Notes: a model not told the origin generated them from the sequence alone. 18,580 nucleotides of DNA from Firmicutes bacterium UBA5486 (GCA_002427045.1 DIPO01000043.1:8829-27408); one strand, 5' to 3'. Positions 7,895 to 14,583 are shown, numbered from the stretch's first letter. Program-made: numbers and translations.

Positions 7895-8590
7895 TCATAC
7901 TTGAGCAATAATTACAGAAATATTATCGATCCCACCTTTTTCATTTGCAGCCTGGACTAAAGCTTCCGCACTCTCCTGTGGAGATAAACCTAAAGCGAGA
8001 ATTGAAGCAATCTCGTCATTATCTAACATTGAAGTTAATCCATCCGTACAAAGTAGGATCAGGTCTCCTTTATTGATTCGATGTTCTGTACACTCTACTT
8101 CTATATTCCCGGGAGTCCCTAAAGCTCTAGTTAACACGTTCTTTTGTGGATGATCTTTTGCCTGTTCCTTGGTGATTCCGCCTCGACGAACCAATTCTTC
8201 CACTAATGAATGATCAGTAGTTAATTGTGTCAAAATCCCTTCATGCCACTGATATACCCGACTATCCCCAACATGAGCCACGTAAATACGATCTATTTCC
8301 ACTTTAACAATCGCAACCGTTGTTCCCATTCCAGAGCATTCCTGATGCAAACTAGCATAATCCAAAAGAGCACGGTTAGCATTATTTAAGGATAAAGGTA
8401 AGACTTCCATAAATTCCGGGCCCTTAGCTTCAATCGCTAAAACCCTTTCTACTACTAAAGCACTGGCAACTTCGCCAGCATTACAACCACCCATTCCATC
8501 GGCCAAAACCAAAAGAGTCCCTTTACGTCCCATGCTATCTTCATTAGTTTCTCTAACTTTTCCTACATGGGTTACCATTCCCACCTTCAT
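7895..8590 (-). CDS. prpC: PP2C-family Ser/Thr phosphatase (PrpC/Stp type)
   Basis: A 231-residue soluble PP2C phosphatase, the usual antagonist of PrkC, removing phosphate from the kinase and its targets with two or three Mn/Mg ions. Motifs in order: RETNEDS (13-19, Asp18), ADGMGG (30-35, Asp31), VAHVGDSR near 104-111, TTDHSL followed by LTRALG, CTDGL near 185-189, and the C-terminal GGIDNISV. These include the metal-binding aspartates. The length suits the short bacterial PrpC/Stp1 class with no extra domain. The ATG start follows GAGGTGGGGG and lies 14 bp after the FHA gene, so the two are probably cotranscribed. Confidence 0.95.
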   Translation of the reverse strand: MKVGMVTHVGKVRETNEDSMGRKGTLLVLADGMGGCNAGEVASALVVERVLAIEAKGPEFMEVLPLSLNNANRALLDYASLHQECSGMGTTVAIVKVEIDRIYVAHVGDSRVYQWHEGILTQLTTDHSLVEELVRRGGITKEQAKDHPQKNVLTRALGTPGNIEVECTEHRINKGDLILLCTDGLTSMLDNDEIASILALGLSPQESAEALVQAANEKGGIDNISVIIAQV

Positions 8591-8604
8591 AATCCCCCAC
8601 CTCG

Positions 8605-9063
8605 CTACTTCTCTCGTGGTTTTAACTTTTTACTGTTAATCTCTGCAGACTCTCTTTGGAGAGAGATTACTTTCAGTACTGATTCGCCTATTCCAATCTC
8701 ATCTCCAGGGAAAACAAAGGTACTTTCAATTCGCCGCTTATTGCAATAAGTTCCATTAGTACTCCCCAAATCCTTTAATAAAAAGGTTTTCTTGTGGGAG
8801 GAATATTCTAAAATAGCATGTTCTCTTGATGCTTTAGGATCATTTAATTTTATATAATTTTCAGCCAGTCGTCCAATTTTAATCGCAACCGGAGCCAGTA
8901 GAAATTCCCTTCCTTGGTCAGGGCCAGAAATCACGACTAAAGCTAGTTGAAGATTGTTAGCACGTTTTCCTTTAATTCTCTTGAAAACTTTAGTATCTTC
9001 AAGTAAATTCCCCTGCTCCGCCTCACCTTTTCTGCTAAATGATTGCTGATTACTTAGGTTCAT
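8605..9063 (-). CDS. FHA-domain protein with GarA-like N-terminal motif
   Basis: A 152-residue cytoplasmic protein with one forkhead-associated domain (about 40-135), which binds phospho-Thr peptides. Binding-site residues are visible: Gly64-Arg65, SREH (79-82) and GSTNGT (100-105). The 40-residue N-terminal tail holds EDTKVFKR (22-29), which resembles the ETTSVFR phospho-switch of actinobacterial GarA/OdhI. Thr24 aligns with the second Thr, and the first is replaced by Asp. In GarA, that phosphorylated Thr docks onto its own FHA domain and stops regulation of 2-oxoglutarate and glutamate enzymes. The comparison is from memory. Its place directly before prpC and prkC fits a kinase substrate. 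Targets here are unknown, and a C-terminal basic tail follows the domain. Confidence 0.85.
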   Translation of the reverse strand: MNLSNQQSFSRKGEAEQGNLLEDTKVFKRIKGKRANNLQLALVVISGPDQGREFLLAPVAIKIGRLAENYIKLNDPKASREHAILEYSSHKKTFLLKDLGSTNGTYCNKRRIESTFVFPGDEIGIGESVLKVISLQRESAEINSKKLKPREK

Positions 9064-9175
9064 TATAACACATCTCCTATTAAATTTAAGTGAACTTTTC
9101 TATTGGTATTTAATAGACATTCGTCACTAAATTAATTAAACTAGCAAACTAAAAATCCTCCGAAGGCTAACTTTT

Positions 9176-10204
9176 TCATGCGAGCGACGAGAATTGAGAA
9201 CTTAGTTGTCCACAAGCAGCCTTCACTTCTGCACCCCGTTCTTGCCGAATACTAGCTGCCACTCCTTTACTGCGTAGAGTATTTAGAAAATGTTGAAGAG
9301 TTTGATCTCCAGAAGCCTGGTAAGGAAGATCCGGTACAGGGTTGTAAGGAATTAGATTAACATGGCAAAGCCATCCTCCTGCTAAATCAGATAAAGATTT
9401 TAAATCTTCCTGCCCATCATTAACTCCTTTAATCATAATATATTCCAGTGTTATCCGGCGGTTAGTCTTTTGGGTATAACTTTTACAGGATTTCATCAAA
9501 GTAGCAAGGGGGTAAGTTCTATTGAGCGGAATTAGTTCTGATCTTAATCCATCTTGAGCAGCATGAAGAGAAAGTGCCAGATTAATTTGAAGCTCTTCTT
9601 CTGCCAAACGATAGATTGCGGGGACTACCCCACTGGTTGAGATTGTAAGGTGCCTGGCAGCGATTCCCAACCCATAATCGGCATTCAATAGTTTGATTGC
9701 TCTCAAAGTTTCATCATAATTAGCCAAGGGCTCACCCTGTCCCATCGCAACTGCGTTGGAAATCCTAGTTTTGCGATCAGAACCAATCCTCCTTACTTGA
9801 TCTACAATCTCGCCGGCAGTTAAGTTACGGTGAAAACCTTTTTGCCCAGTTGCACAAAATGCACAGCCAATCGCACAACCTACCTGAGTAGAAAAGCAAA
9901 CAGTCTTCCTTTTTTCTTCAGGAATATAAACCGCTTCTATATTCATTCCATCTTGTAAACGAAAAAGATATTTTTTTGTTCCATCCTTCGCCTCTCTTGC
10001 ACCTTCTATTGATAAAACAGAAGAGGATAAACCCGCCCTCCTTAACTCTTTTCTGAAATTTTCAGGTAGATTGGTCATTTCCTTAAAATCAGTAACACCT
10101 TTCTGATAAAGCCACTCCATGATCTGTTGAGCCCGATAACGCGGCTGGCCAAAACTGATGATAAATTCTTCAAGTTCTTCTAATGTCGCCCCAATTATCT
10201 CCAA
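9176..10204 (-). CDS. rlmN: Dual-specificity rRNA/tRNA adenine-C2 methyltransferase RlmN
   Basis: A radical-SAM enzyme that methylates C2 of A2503 in 23S rRNA and A37 of some tRNAs. The 342-residue length is typical. The [4Fe-4S] cluster motif CAIGCAFC gives Cys110, Cys114 and Cys117. The second catalytic cysteine, Cys331 in AACGQL near the C-terminus, is the one transiently methylated in the family. Both are needed, so the enzyme looks intact. The start is TTG with GGAG about nine bases upstream. It heads the rlmN-FHA-prpC-prkC-rsgA-rpe series. A 112-bp gap without a clear terminator follows. Confidence 0.97.
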   Translation of the reverse strand: MEIIGATLEELEEFIISFGQPRYRAQQIMEWLYQKGVTDFKEMTNLPENFRKELRRAGLSSSVLSIEGAREAKDGTKKYLFRLQDGMNIEAVYIPEEKRKTVCFSTQVGCAIGCAFCATGQKGFHRNLTAGEIVDQVRRIGSDRKTRISNAVAMGQGEPLANYDETLRAIKLLNADYGLGIAARHLTISTSGVVPAIYRLAEEELQINLALSLHAAQDGLRSELIPLNRTYPLATLMKSCKSYTQKTNRRITLEYIMIKGVNDGQEDLKSLSDLAGGWLCHVNLIPYNPVPDLPYQASGDQTLQHFLNTLRSKGVAASIRQERGAEVKAACGQLSSQFSSLA

Positions 10205-10290
10205 TCTTATTATCTCCTTTATCCAGTTGGTTCCTATGAATTAAAATTAAGCTTTTTAATTTGTATTTAAATAATACATTCGGCCCACTT

Positions 10291-10320
10291 TTTATACTTC
10301 CTAATTTAGAAGGTTTTCAA
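10291..10320 (-). promoter_or_regulatory. Candidate sigma-A promoter for rlmN and the kinase cluster
   Basis: On the minus strand TTGAAA (10315-10320) and TATAAA (10291-10296) are separated by 18 bases, giving a leader of roughly 80 bases before the rlmN TTG. The spacer holds a partly palindromic CTTC-GAAG segment that could bind a regulator. Both hexamers deviate slightly from consensus and the DNA is AT-rich, so chance similarity is possible. Confidence 0.4.
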
Positions 10321-10378
10321 CCCTAAGAAAGTCTTTTCCTTTTATATTTCCCAAATTTAAATAAAATCATTAAAAATA

Positions 10379-10495
10379 GCCCTCACAGGCGATAAGTTTT
10401 CAATCTTTAGGAATTGCATAATTGTTTGAAAAACAGCATAAATAATTAAATAAAGCCTTAGTTATTATTACGCAATTCCCTTTACCTGTTTGGGC
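10379..10495. repeat. Long imperfect palindrome upstream of rlmN
   Basis: Nested complementary arms occur here. GCCCTCACAGG (10379-10389) pairs with CCTGTTTGGGC (10485-10495) at 9 of 11 positions. GGAATTGCATAAT (10410-10422) pairs with ATTACGCAATTCC (10467-10479) at 12 of 13. An inner AATAATTAA/TTAGTTATT pair lies at 10441-10449 and 10458-10466. Read on the minus strand, the outer arm is followed by TATTTTTAATGATTTT, a T-rich tail that could terminate spo0A read-through. It could also be a structured RNA or an old mobile-element remnant. Together with the adjacent MITE-like element and the promoter at 10291-10320, it accounts for most of the 448-bp gene-free stretch 10205-10652. Confidence 0.5.
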
Positions 10496-10503
10496 CTTAA
10501 TAT

Positions 10504-10620
10504 GGGCTTTTTGCGTTATCATTGATTTTTTCTGTCCCTGCACAATATATTGATAGCCTAATACAAGCCCTCCACTATATATTGTGTTGGGGCCTTTTAA
10601 AAAGGACAACGCAAAAAGCT
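10504..10620. mobile_element. MITE-like palindromic element
   Basis: A 117-bp non-coding element with perfect 12-bp outer arms GCTTTTTGCGTT (10506-10517) and AACGCAAAAAGC (10608-10619). Perfect 10-bp inner arms are CACAATATAT (10541-10550) and ATATATTGTG (10577-10586), so the terminal inverted repeats run about 45 bp imperfectly. TTAATAT occurs directly on both sides (10497-10503 and 10621-10627) and may be a target duplication; AT-richness makes this less certain. The right 38 bp recur at 1-41. No transposase is visible, so it would be moved in trans. It lies 32 bp past the spo0A stop codon. Alternative reading: a structured RNA or read-through control element. Confidence 0.6.
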
Positions 10621-10652
10621 TTAATATAAAAAGTCAATAAGTATAAAACTAT

Positions 10653-11462
10653 TTACCCGGGGAGCTGTAACTGAAGACGAATCCGGTCCGCCACTTTAGC
10701 AATAAAGGAAGCGGCCGTGGGAAACCTTGCTCTCGACCCTTGATAAGTATCAGTTCCAAACATCTTCTTAAAAGACTCGGGATTCCCTCTTTCCCATCCT
10801 GTTTCGATCGTATGTCTAATCGCTGATTCTACCCCACTAGAAGTTGAATTATATTTTTCCGCAATTCGAGGGTATAAATTTTTTGTAATATTACCTAATA
10901 TATCTCCTTCCTGCACTGTCATGATGATTGCATCTCGTAAGTAACCATATCCCCGAAAATGCGCTGGAACTCCCATCTCATGGAATAGCTTGGTTACCTC
11001 AATCTCTAACCGTTGCCGTGGAAACCCTTTAGCAGATACCGAAGGCAAATTATATTTAAGACTACTCTCCTTAGTATAATCCCCATGCTTCTTTCCAAAT
11101 TGGCGAATCCGTTCCATTAATATTAAAGTGTCAAATGGTTTAACCATATAATAGGCTGCCCCCATAGAAATTAAACGTTGAACCATTGTTTCTTGTTCAA
11201 AAGCTGTTAATACAATTACCGCGGGAGCATCAGTAAGTTCTGTTAAGCGTTCCATAACCCCGATCCCATCGAGATACGGCATAGTAATATCTAGAATTAA
11301 AACATCCGGTTTATACTCTTTGACCGCCTCAAGAGCTTGTAAGCCATCGTATGCTATTGCTATCAGTTCCATATCCTCTTGAATTTTGATATGTTCAGAT
11401 AACACATGGCATAATTCCAGATTATTATCAGCTAAGACCACCCTAATTATTTCGCTTGACAA
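10653..11462 (-). CDS. spo0A: Sporulation master regulator Spo0A
   Basis: A 269-residue response regulator that, when phosphorylated, activates or represses early sporulation genes. The N-terminal receiver (1-125) has the acidic pocket Asp12, phospho-acceptor Asp58 in LILDITMP, the switch Thr in VLTAF and Lys in VKPFD. A linker of about 25 residues leads to the Spo0A-specific C-terminal DNA-binding domain (about 155-269). There GYLRDAI, YPRIAEKY and the recognition region SSGVESAIRHTIETGWERG are strongly diagnostic. The C-terminus PTAASFIAKVADRIRLQ is complete. The start is TTG, preceded by AAGGGGGG seven bases upstream. In many spore-formers spo0A follows spoIVB; here it follows a GNAT gene instead and stands alone. 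Confidence 0.97.
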   Translation of the reverse strand: MSSEIIRVVLADNNLELCHVLSEHIKIQEDMELIAIAYDGLQALEAVKEYKPDVLILDITMPYLDGIGVMERLTELTDAPAVIVLTAFEQETMVQRLISMGAAYYMVKPFDTLILMERIRQFGKKHGDYTKESSLKYNLPSVSAKGFPRQRLEIEVTKLFHEMGVPAHFRGYGYLRDAIIMTVQEGDILGNITKNLYPRIAEKYNSTSSGVESAIRHTIETGWERGNPESFKKMFGTDTYQGSRARFPTAASFIAKVADRIRLQLQLPG

Positions 11463-11489
11463 TAAAGAGCCCCCCTTTCCGTCCTTCTA

Positions 11490-11516
11490 TTTCTACATAT
11501 ATTTTCTATTTCCTTC
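11490..11516 (-). promoter_or_regulatory. Candidate sigma-H promoter of spo0A
   Basis: On the minus strand GAAGGAAAT (11508-11516), 11 bases, then GTAGAAA (11490-11496) fit the sigma-H pattern RnAGGAwww-N11/12-RnnGAAT with one mismatch at the last position. It would start transcription about 20 bases before the TTG of spo0A. In B. subtilis spo0A has a sigma-H promoter, so this is expected. No Spo0A box (TGTCGAA type) is seen nearby. Confidence 0.42.
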
Positions 11517-11558
11517 CCGAATATGGTAATAATTTTATGTTAAGAGGGCTTTTCAGAA

Positions 11559-12071
11559 TCAAGATGGTTGTTTCTTAATTGTCATTAGATAAATATCTTT
11601 CCACTCCTGATCTTTTATACGTTTTAGGGTAGCCTGTTTTTTAAAGCCATTCTTTTCATAACATCGGATTGCCCGAAAATTAAAAGTATAAACACGAAGA
11701 TACACCAGGTTCAAGTGGAGTTCTTTAAAAACATATCTAAGAATTTGTTGAAGTGCTAAACTACCATATCCTCGATTCCAATATTCTTTCTCCCCTATTC
11801 TAATTCGTAACTCCGCTTCTTTTCTCCTCCAGCATATATGATCAAGCTCCAAATCTCCGATCAATTTCCCCTTTTCATCCTCTAAAGCAAACAAACGATA
11901 CTCCCTGTTTTTCACCATTTGTTCATACCAGTCTTCACATTCTTCAACAGTCGCCGGCAAGCCCCGGTCTACAAAGTATTCAAGTTCAGGATCTTTGTTC
12001 CAAATAACCATTCTTTTTAGATCCTCCTTGATAAAAGGACGAATCTTAACAAAGTAGGCTTTTTCAAACAT
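11559..12071 (-). CDS. GNAT family N-acetyltransferase (RimJ/RimL-like)
   Basis: A 170-residue single-domain acetyl-CoA-dependent acetyltransferase. An N-terminal VKIRPFIKEDL opening is followed by strands and the acetyl-CoA pyrophosphate loop in EYWNRGYGSLAL (Arg100-Gly101-Tyr102-Gly103). Near 135-145, NFRAIRCYEKNGF is the usual C-terminal motif of the family. This subgroup acts on protein N-termini, amino sugars, polyamines or small drugs; the substrate cannot be told here. ATG follows an AAGGGG site. A 152-bp gap lies before it and a 96-bp gap after it, so it may be transcribed alone. Confidence 0.85.
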   Translation of the reverse strand: MFEKAYFVKIRPFIKEDLKRMVIWNKDPELEYFVDRGLPATVEECEDWYEQMVKNREYRLFALEDEKGKLIGDLELDHICWRRKEAELRIRIGEKEYWNRGYGSLALQQILRYVFKELHLNLVYLRVYTFNFRAIRCYEKNGFKKQATLKRIKDQEWKDIYLMTIKKQPS

Positions 12072-12133
12072 TAGCTACAACCCCTTCTGCGACTAATTTA
12101 GAGCTTTTTCTTCTATTATTGCTACAACTAAAG

Positions 12134-12190
12134 CCTGTATTAGCCTTAAAATTCTATTGCGTAGCAAGTAACCCTCTAAGTAAATACAGG
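12134..12190. repeat. Hairpin between dipeptidase and GNAT genes
   Basis: CCTGTATT (12134-12141) and AATACAGG (12183-12190) are perfectly complementary, with a shorter inner hairpin TTGC-GTA-GCAA inside the 41-base loop and a CTTA/TAAG pair between them. No T-run follows on the minus strand, so it is not an obvious terminator of the dipeptidase gene. It may act as a transcript-stabilising or processing structure, or mean nothing. Confidence 0.3.
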
Positions 12191-12223
12191 TAGAGCGGGT
12201 TATGTTATACAATTACACCTTTT

Positions 12224-13192
12224 TCAGATCCTAATAGAAAATTTCTTTTTGAAAAAACGATAAAGATTACCACCAGCAAATTTACTAATAATCCTTTCAT
12301 TAAATCCGTAATCTTCAAGTAAGCCTAAAAAATAAGGTAGTCCGGTTACATCTTTTAAATCTTCAGGGGTTTTTTCAATTCCATCAAAATCACTTCCCAA
12401 AGCCGGACAACCTTCACCAGCTACCTTAATTACCTCTTCCAGATGGGGTATGAGATCTCTACATTTAACCCTATTACTACCGATAAAAGGGGGGTAAAAT
12501 GTTAAACCAACCGTCCCTCCTGTCGAAGCTATCATTTTAATCTGTTCTTCATCCAAGTTCCTGATATGCGGCAAAACTTCAAACACATTGGCATGGGAAA
12601 CACAAACCGGTTCCCGTACAATATTTATTAAATCGATAAAACTCTCTTTCCCAAGATGGGATAAATCCAATATTATTCCTAAATCTTCAGCTATTTTTAC
12701 TGCCTGTTTCCCTAAAGCAGTTAAGCCCAAGTCGTTTTGGGCTAAAACTCCTGAAGCAAACTGATTTTCCCAGTTCCAAGTAAGGGAAATCATTCGAATC
12801 CCCAGTTCAAAAAATTCATTAAGCATAGATAATTCTCCCTCTAAAGGTTCAAGCCCTTCCATTGCCAGTATAATACCAATTTTCCCTCCTTTTTCCCACT
12901 TTACAAAATCACTACTTGATCTAATCCAAATTATCTCTTCTTTTAATTCTTCGTATTCTATTTGCCAGTTAGAAATAATACTTTTAGCCCAGGAGTAAGG
13001 GCTTTCTCTGGTAGCTGCACAAATAGCCATTACCTGCAAATCCACTCCTGCATCCAGCATTCTTGGTAGATCTAGATGATGTGTCTCCGTATACCTGCCT
13101 AGACTCCCAGCTTCTTCAGCAATCCGTACTAATGTATCGGCATGCCCGTCAATTATCGGGTAATAGATTCTTCCTTTACTAGTCTTGATCAT
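12224..13192 (-). CDS. Membrane dipeptidase family protein (peptidase M19)
   Basis: A 322-residue metallo-dipeptidase of the M19 renal-dipeptidase family, which cleaves dipeptides, sometimes with a D-residue at the C-terminal side. Zinc ligands of the family are visible: His17 and Asp19 in DGHAD, Glu112 in AMEGLE, His179 in DLSHLG and His200 in VSHAN. GSDFDGI follows near 268-274. There is no signal peptide, so it is probably cytoplasmic. M19 genes downstream of spoVS occur in other clostridial-type genomes, as far as I recall. ATG has a GGAAAG site. The gene is preceded by a hairpin-rich 245-bp region that ends in a terminator 23 bases before the start codon. Confidence 0.93.
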   Translation of the reverse strand: MIKTSKGRIYYPIIDGHADTLVRIAEEAGSLGRYTETHHLDLPRMLDAGVDLQVMAICAATRESPYSWAKSIISNWQIEYEELKEEIIWIRSSSDFVKWEKGGKIGIILAMEGLEPLEGELSMLNEFFELGIRMISLTWNWENQFASGVLAQNDLGLTALGKQAVKIAEDLGIILDLSHLGKESFIDLINIVREPVCVSHANVFEVLPHIRNLDEEQIKMIASTGGTVGLTFYPPFIGSNRVKCRDLIPHLEEVIKVAGEGCPALGSDFDGIEKTPEDLKDVTGLPYFLGLLEDYGFNERIISKFAGGNLYRFFKKKFSIRI

Positions 13193-13220
13193 CTTACTTT
13201 CCTTTCTGTAGTTTTTAAAA

Positions 13221-13249
13221 CAAAAAAGAACCTATAAAATTATATAGGT
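13221..13249 (-). terminator. Intrinsic terminator or attenuator before the dipeptidase
   Basis: On the minus strand ACCTATA (13243-13249) pairs with TATAGGT (13230-13236) over a six-base loop, followed by TCTTTTTTG. It ends about 30 bases before the dipeptidase start codon. It may end the spoVS transcript, or a short RNA from the gap, or act as an attenuator for the dipeptidase. Confidence 0.7.
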
Positions 13250-13316
13250 CCATACTTTTAAAATATTACATTATCTCAATAAAATTTACTCTAGTGCTTG
13301 AGGCAATTGCATATTT

Positions 13317-13417
13317 CACTTTTGTCTTTATTTGACCACAATAAAAGTGCTTAACTTTTTAAATGGCCTAGCAATTAGATTGTGGTCAAATTTTAAATTA
13401 CTCTGAACCATGCACTT
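13317..13417 (-). ncRNA. Candidate structured leader or small RNA between spoVS and dipeptidase
   Basis: A perfect 13-bp inverted repeat, ATTTGACCACAAT (13330-13342) and ATTGTGGTCAAAT (13379-13391), encloses a 36-base loop. The loop segment read on the minus strand as GCACTTTT (13343-13350) can also pair in part with AAAAGTG (13317-13323) downstream or with AAGTGC (13412-13417) upstream. The first option is a pseudoknot topology or a mutually exclusive fold. With the terminator at 13221-13249 this is the architecture of a cis-acting switch or a small RNA gene. It matches no riboswitch class I recognise. No promoter is clear. Confidence 0.4.
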
Positions 13418-13437
13418 CCCTAGCTTAGGATCAACCA

Positions 13438-13698
13438 TTACCGTGGTTCAATAATCAGTTTAATTGCTGTTCTTTCCTGCCCATCTATGATGATATCAGT
13501 AAATGCTGGAATACAGATTAAATCAATCCCACTAGGGGCAACAAAACCTCTAGCTATTGCTACCGCTTTTACTGCTTGATTTAATGCTCCAGCCCCAATT
13601 GCTTGTATTTCTGCCGCTCCTTTCTCTCTTAATACCCCGGCTAATGCCCCAGCCACCGAATTTGGATTAGATTTTGCCGAAACCTTTAATACTTCCAT
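13438..13698 (-). CDS. spoVS: Stage V sporulation protein S
   Basis: An 86-residue protein of the SpoVS/Alba-like family. The sequence EVLKVSAKSNPNSVAGALAG and the run GAGALNQAVKAVAIARGF are hallmark stretches, and the length matches B. subtilis SpoVS (86 residues). In B. subtilis it influences septation and is needed for coat assembly, under sigma-H. The biochemical role is unknown; the fold suggests nucleic-acid binding. ATG follows AAGGAGGGG. Upstream, a TATAAT on the minus strand (13754-13759) could be a -10 box, but no good -35 or clear sigma-H element accompanies it. It lies 96 bp after ymdB, in the rny-ymdB-spoVS order known from Bacillus. Confidence 0.97.
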   Translation of the reverse strand: MEVLKVSAKSNPNSVAGALAGVLREKGAAEIQAIGAGALNQAVKAVAIARGFVAPSGIDLICIPAFTDIIIDGQERTAIKLIIEPR

Positions 13699-13794
13699 TG
13701 CTTAATACCCCTCCTTGAAATATGTCAACTTTGTTAACTATATCTATATATATATTATACTCACCATAAAATTCCTTTTTTTTTGGCTAAATAT

Positions 13795-14583
13795 TTATTT
13801 TTTTTGGTAATTAATTCTGTTAATGTAATCTGTTTTTCCTTCCTGATCCCATTCCATATATACTCCATTGACTTCAGTGATACCAGATGCAACCTCAAAT
13901 CTAACAGGCCTCTTTGTAATAAATTTTTTTATTGCTAATTCTTTTTTAACCCCTAAGACTGAGTCTACGGGCCCGCACATACCAGCATCGGTAATATAAC
14001 CGGTTCCTTGGGGGAGAATTTTCTGATCCGCAGTAGTAATATGTGTATGAGTCCCCAATACTGCAGAAGCCATCCCATCTAAGTAATTCCCTAGTGCTAC
14101 TTTTTCCGAAGTAGCTTCAGCATGAAAATCTAATAATATATAAGGAGTTTTAGTTTTTAAGAATTTTACGATCTCTTCCCCTACCTTGAAAGGGCAATCC
14201 AGCGGTGGATCTAAATAGACCTGGCCTAGCAAATTAACGATCCCCACTTTATACCCATTTTTCGCAGTAAAAAGCCCATAGCCTTCGCCGGGCGTTCCCG
14301 GAGGATAATTAGCAGGCCTAAGCACCTGCGTAAAATTCTGAAATACTTTATTTATCTCTCTATTTTTCCATGTATGATTCCCGAGGGTAATCACATCTAC
14401 CCCATAACTAATTAATTCCTCTGCTACCTTGAGCGTAAGGCCAAAACCCCCAGCAGCATTCTCTCCATTTGCTACAATTAAATCCGGGTCATACTCGGAA
14501 ATAATCTCCGGAAGAAACTCTTTTACTGCTTTTCTTCCTGGTTTACCTACAATATCTCCAAGAAAAACAATTTTCAATAACAA
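13795..14583 (-). CDS. ymdB: YmdB metallophosphoesterase
   Basis: A 262-residue calcineurin-like phosphoesterase of the YmdB family, which hydrolyses 2',3'-cyclic nucleotides and in B. subtilis affects biofilm and motility decisions, possibly with RNase Y. Metal-site motifs are visible: FLGDIVG with Asp10, NGENAAGG near 39-46, TLGNHTWKN near 66-74, DFHAEATSEK near 152-161 and GTHTHITTAD near 177-186. No ATG is available. The candidate starts are TTG at 14583, four bases after GGGGGAG, or TTG at 14577, ten bases after it. The latter gives the family-like LKIVFLGD N-terminus without extra residues. Both are plausible. It follows an unknown gene by 27 bp. Confidence 0.94.
   Translation of the reverse strand: MLLKIVFLGDIVGKPGRKAVKEFLPEIISEYDPDLIVANGENAAGGFGLTLKVAEELISYGVDVITLGNHTWKNREINKVFQNFTQVLRPANYPPGTPGEGYGLFTAKNGYKVGIVNLLGQVYLDPPLDCPFKVGEEIVKFLKTKTPYILLDFHAEATSEKVALGNYLDGMASAVLGTHTHITTADQKILPQGTGYITDAGMCGPVDSVLGVKKELAIKKFITKRPVRFEVASGITEVNGVYMEWDQEGKTDYINRINYQKK

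Noticed and set aside
9064..9175. Terminator after rlmN around the CCTTCGGAGG segment
   Set aside because: The stem is only three or four base pairs, so read-through into the FHA gene is more likely.
10400..10609. 69-codon open frame on the minus strand in the spo0A-rlmN gap
   Set aside because: It runs through both palindromes, has no ribosome binding site and reads like random translation of inverted repeats.
10583..10620. c-di-GMP riboswitch (GEMM) because of an ACGCAAA-like motif
   Set aside because: The surrounding tetraloop-receptor and conserved stem pattern are absent, and the motif belongs to an inverted-repeat arm.
13193..13437. T-box or 6S RNA in the spoVS-dipeptidase gap
   Set aside because: No T-box core sequence is present, and the fold does not show the long 6S rod with a central bubble.
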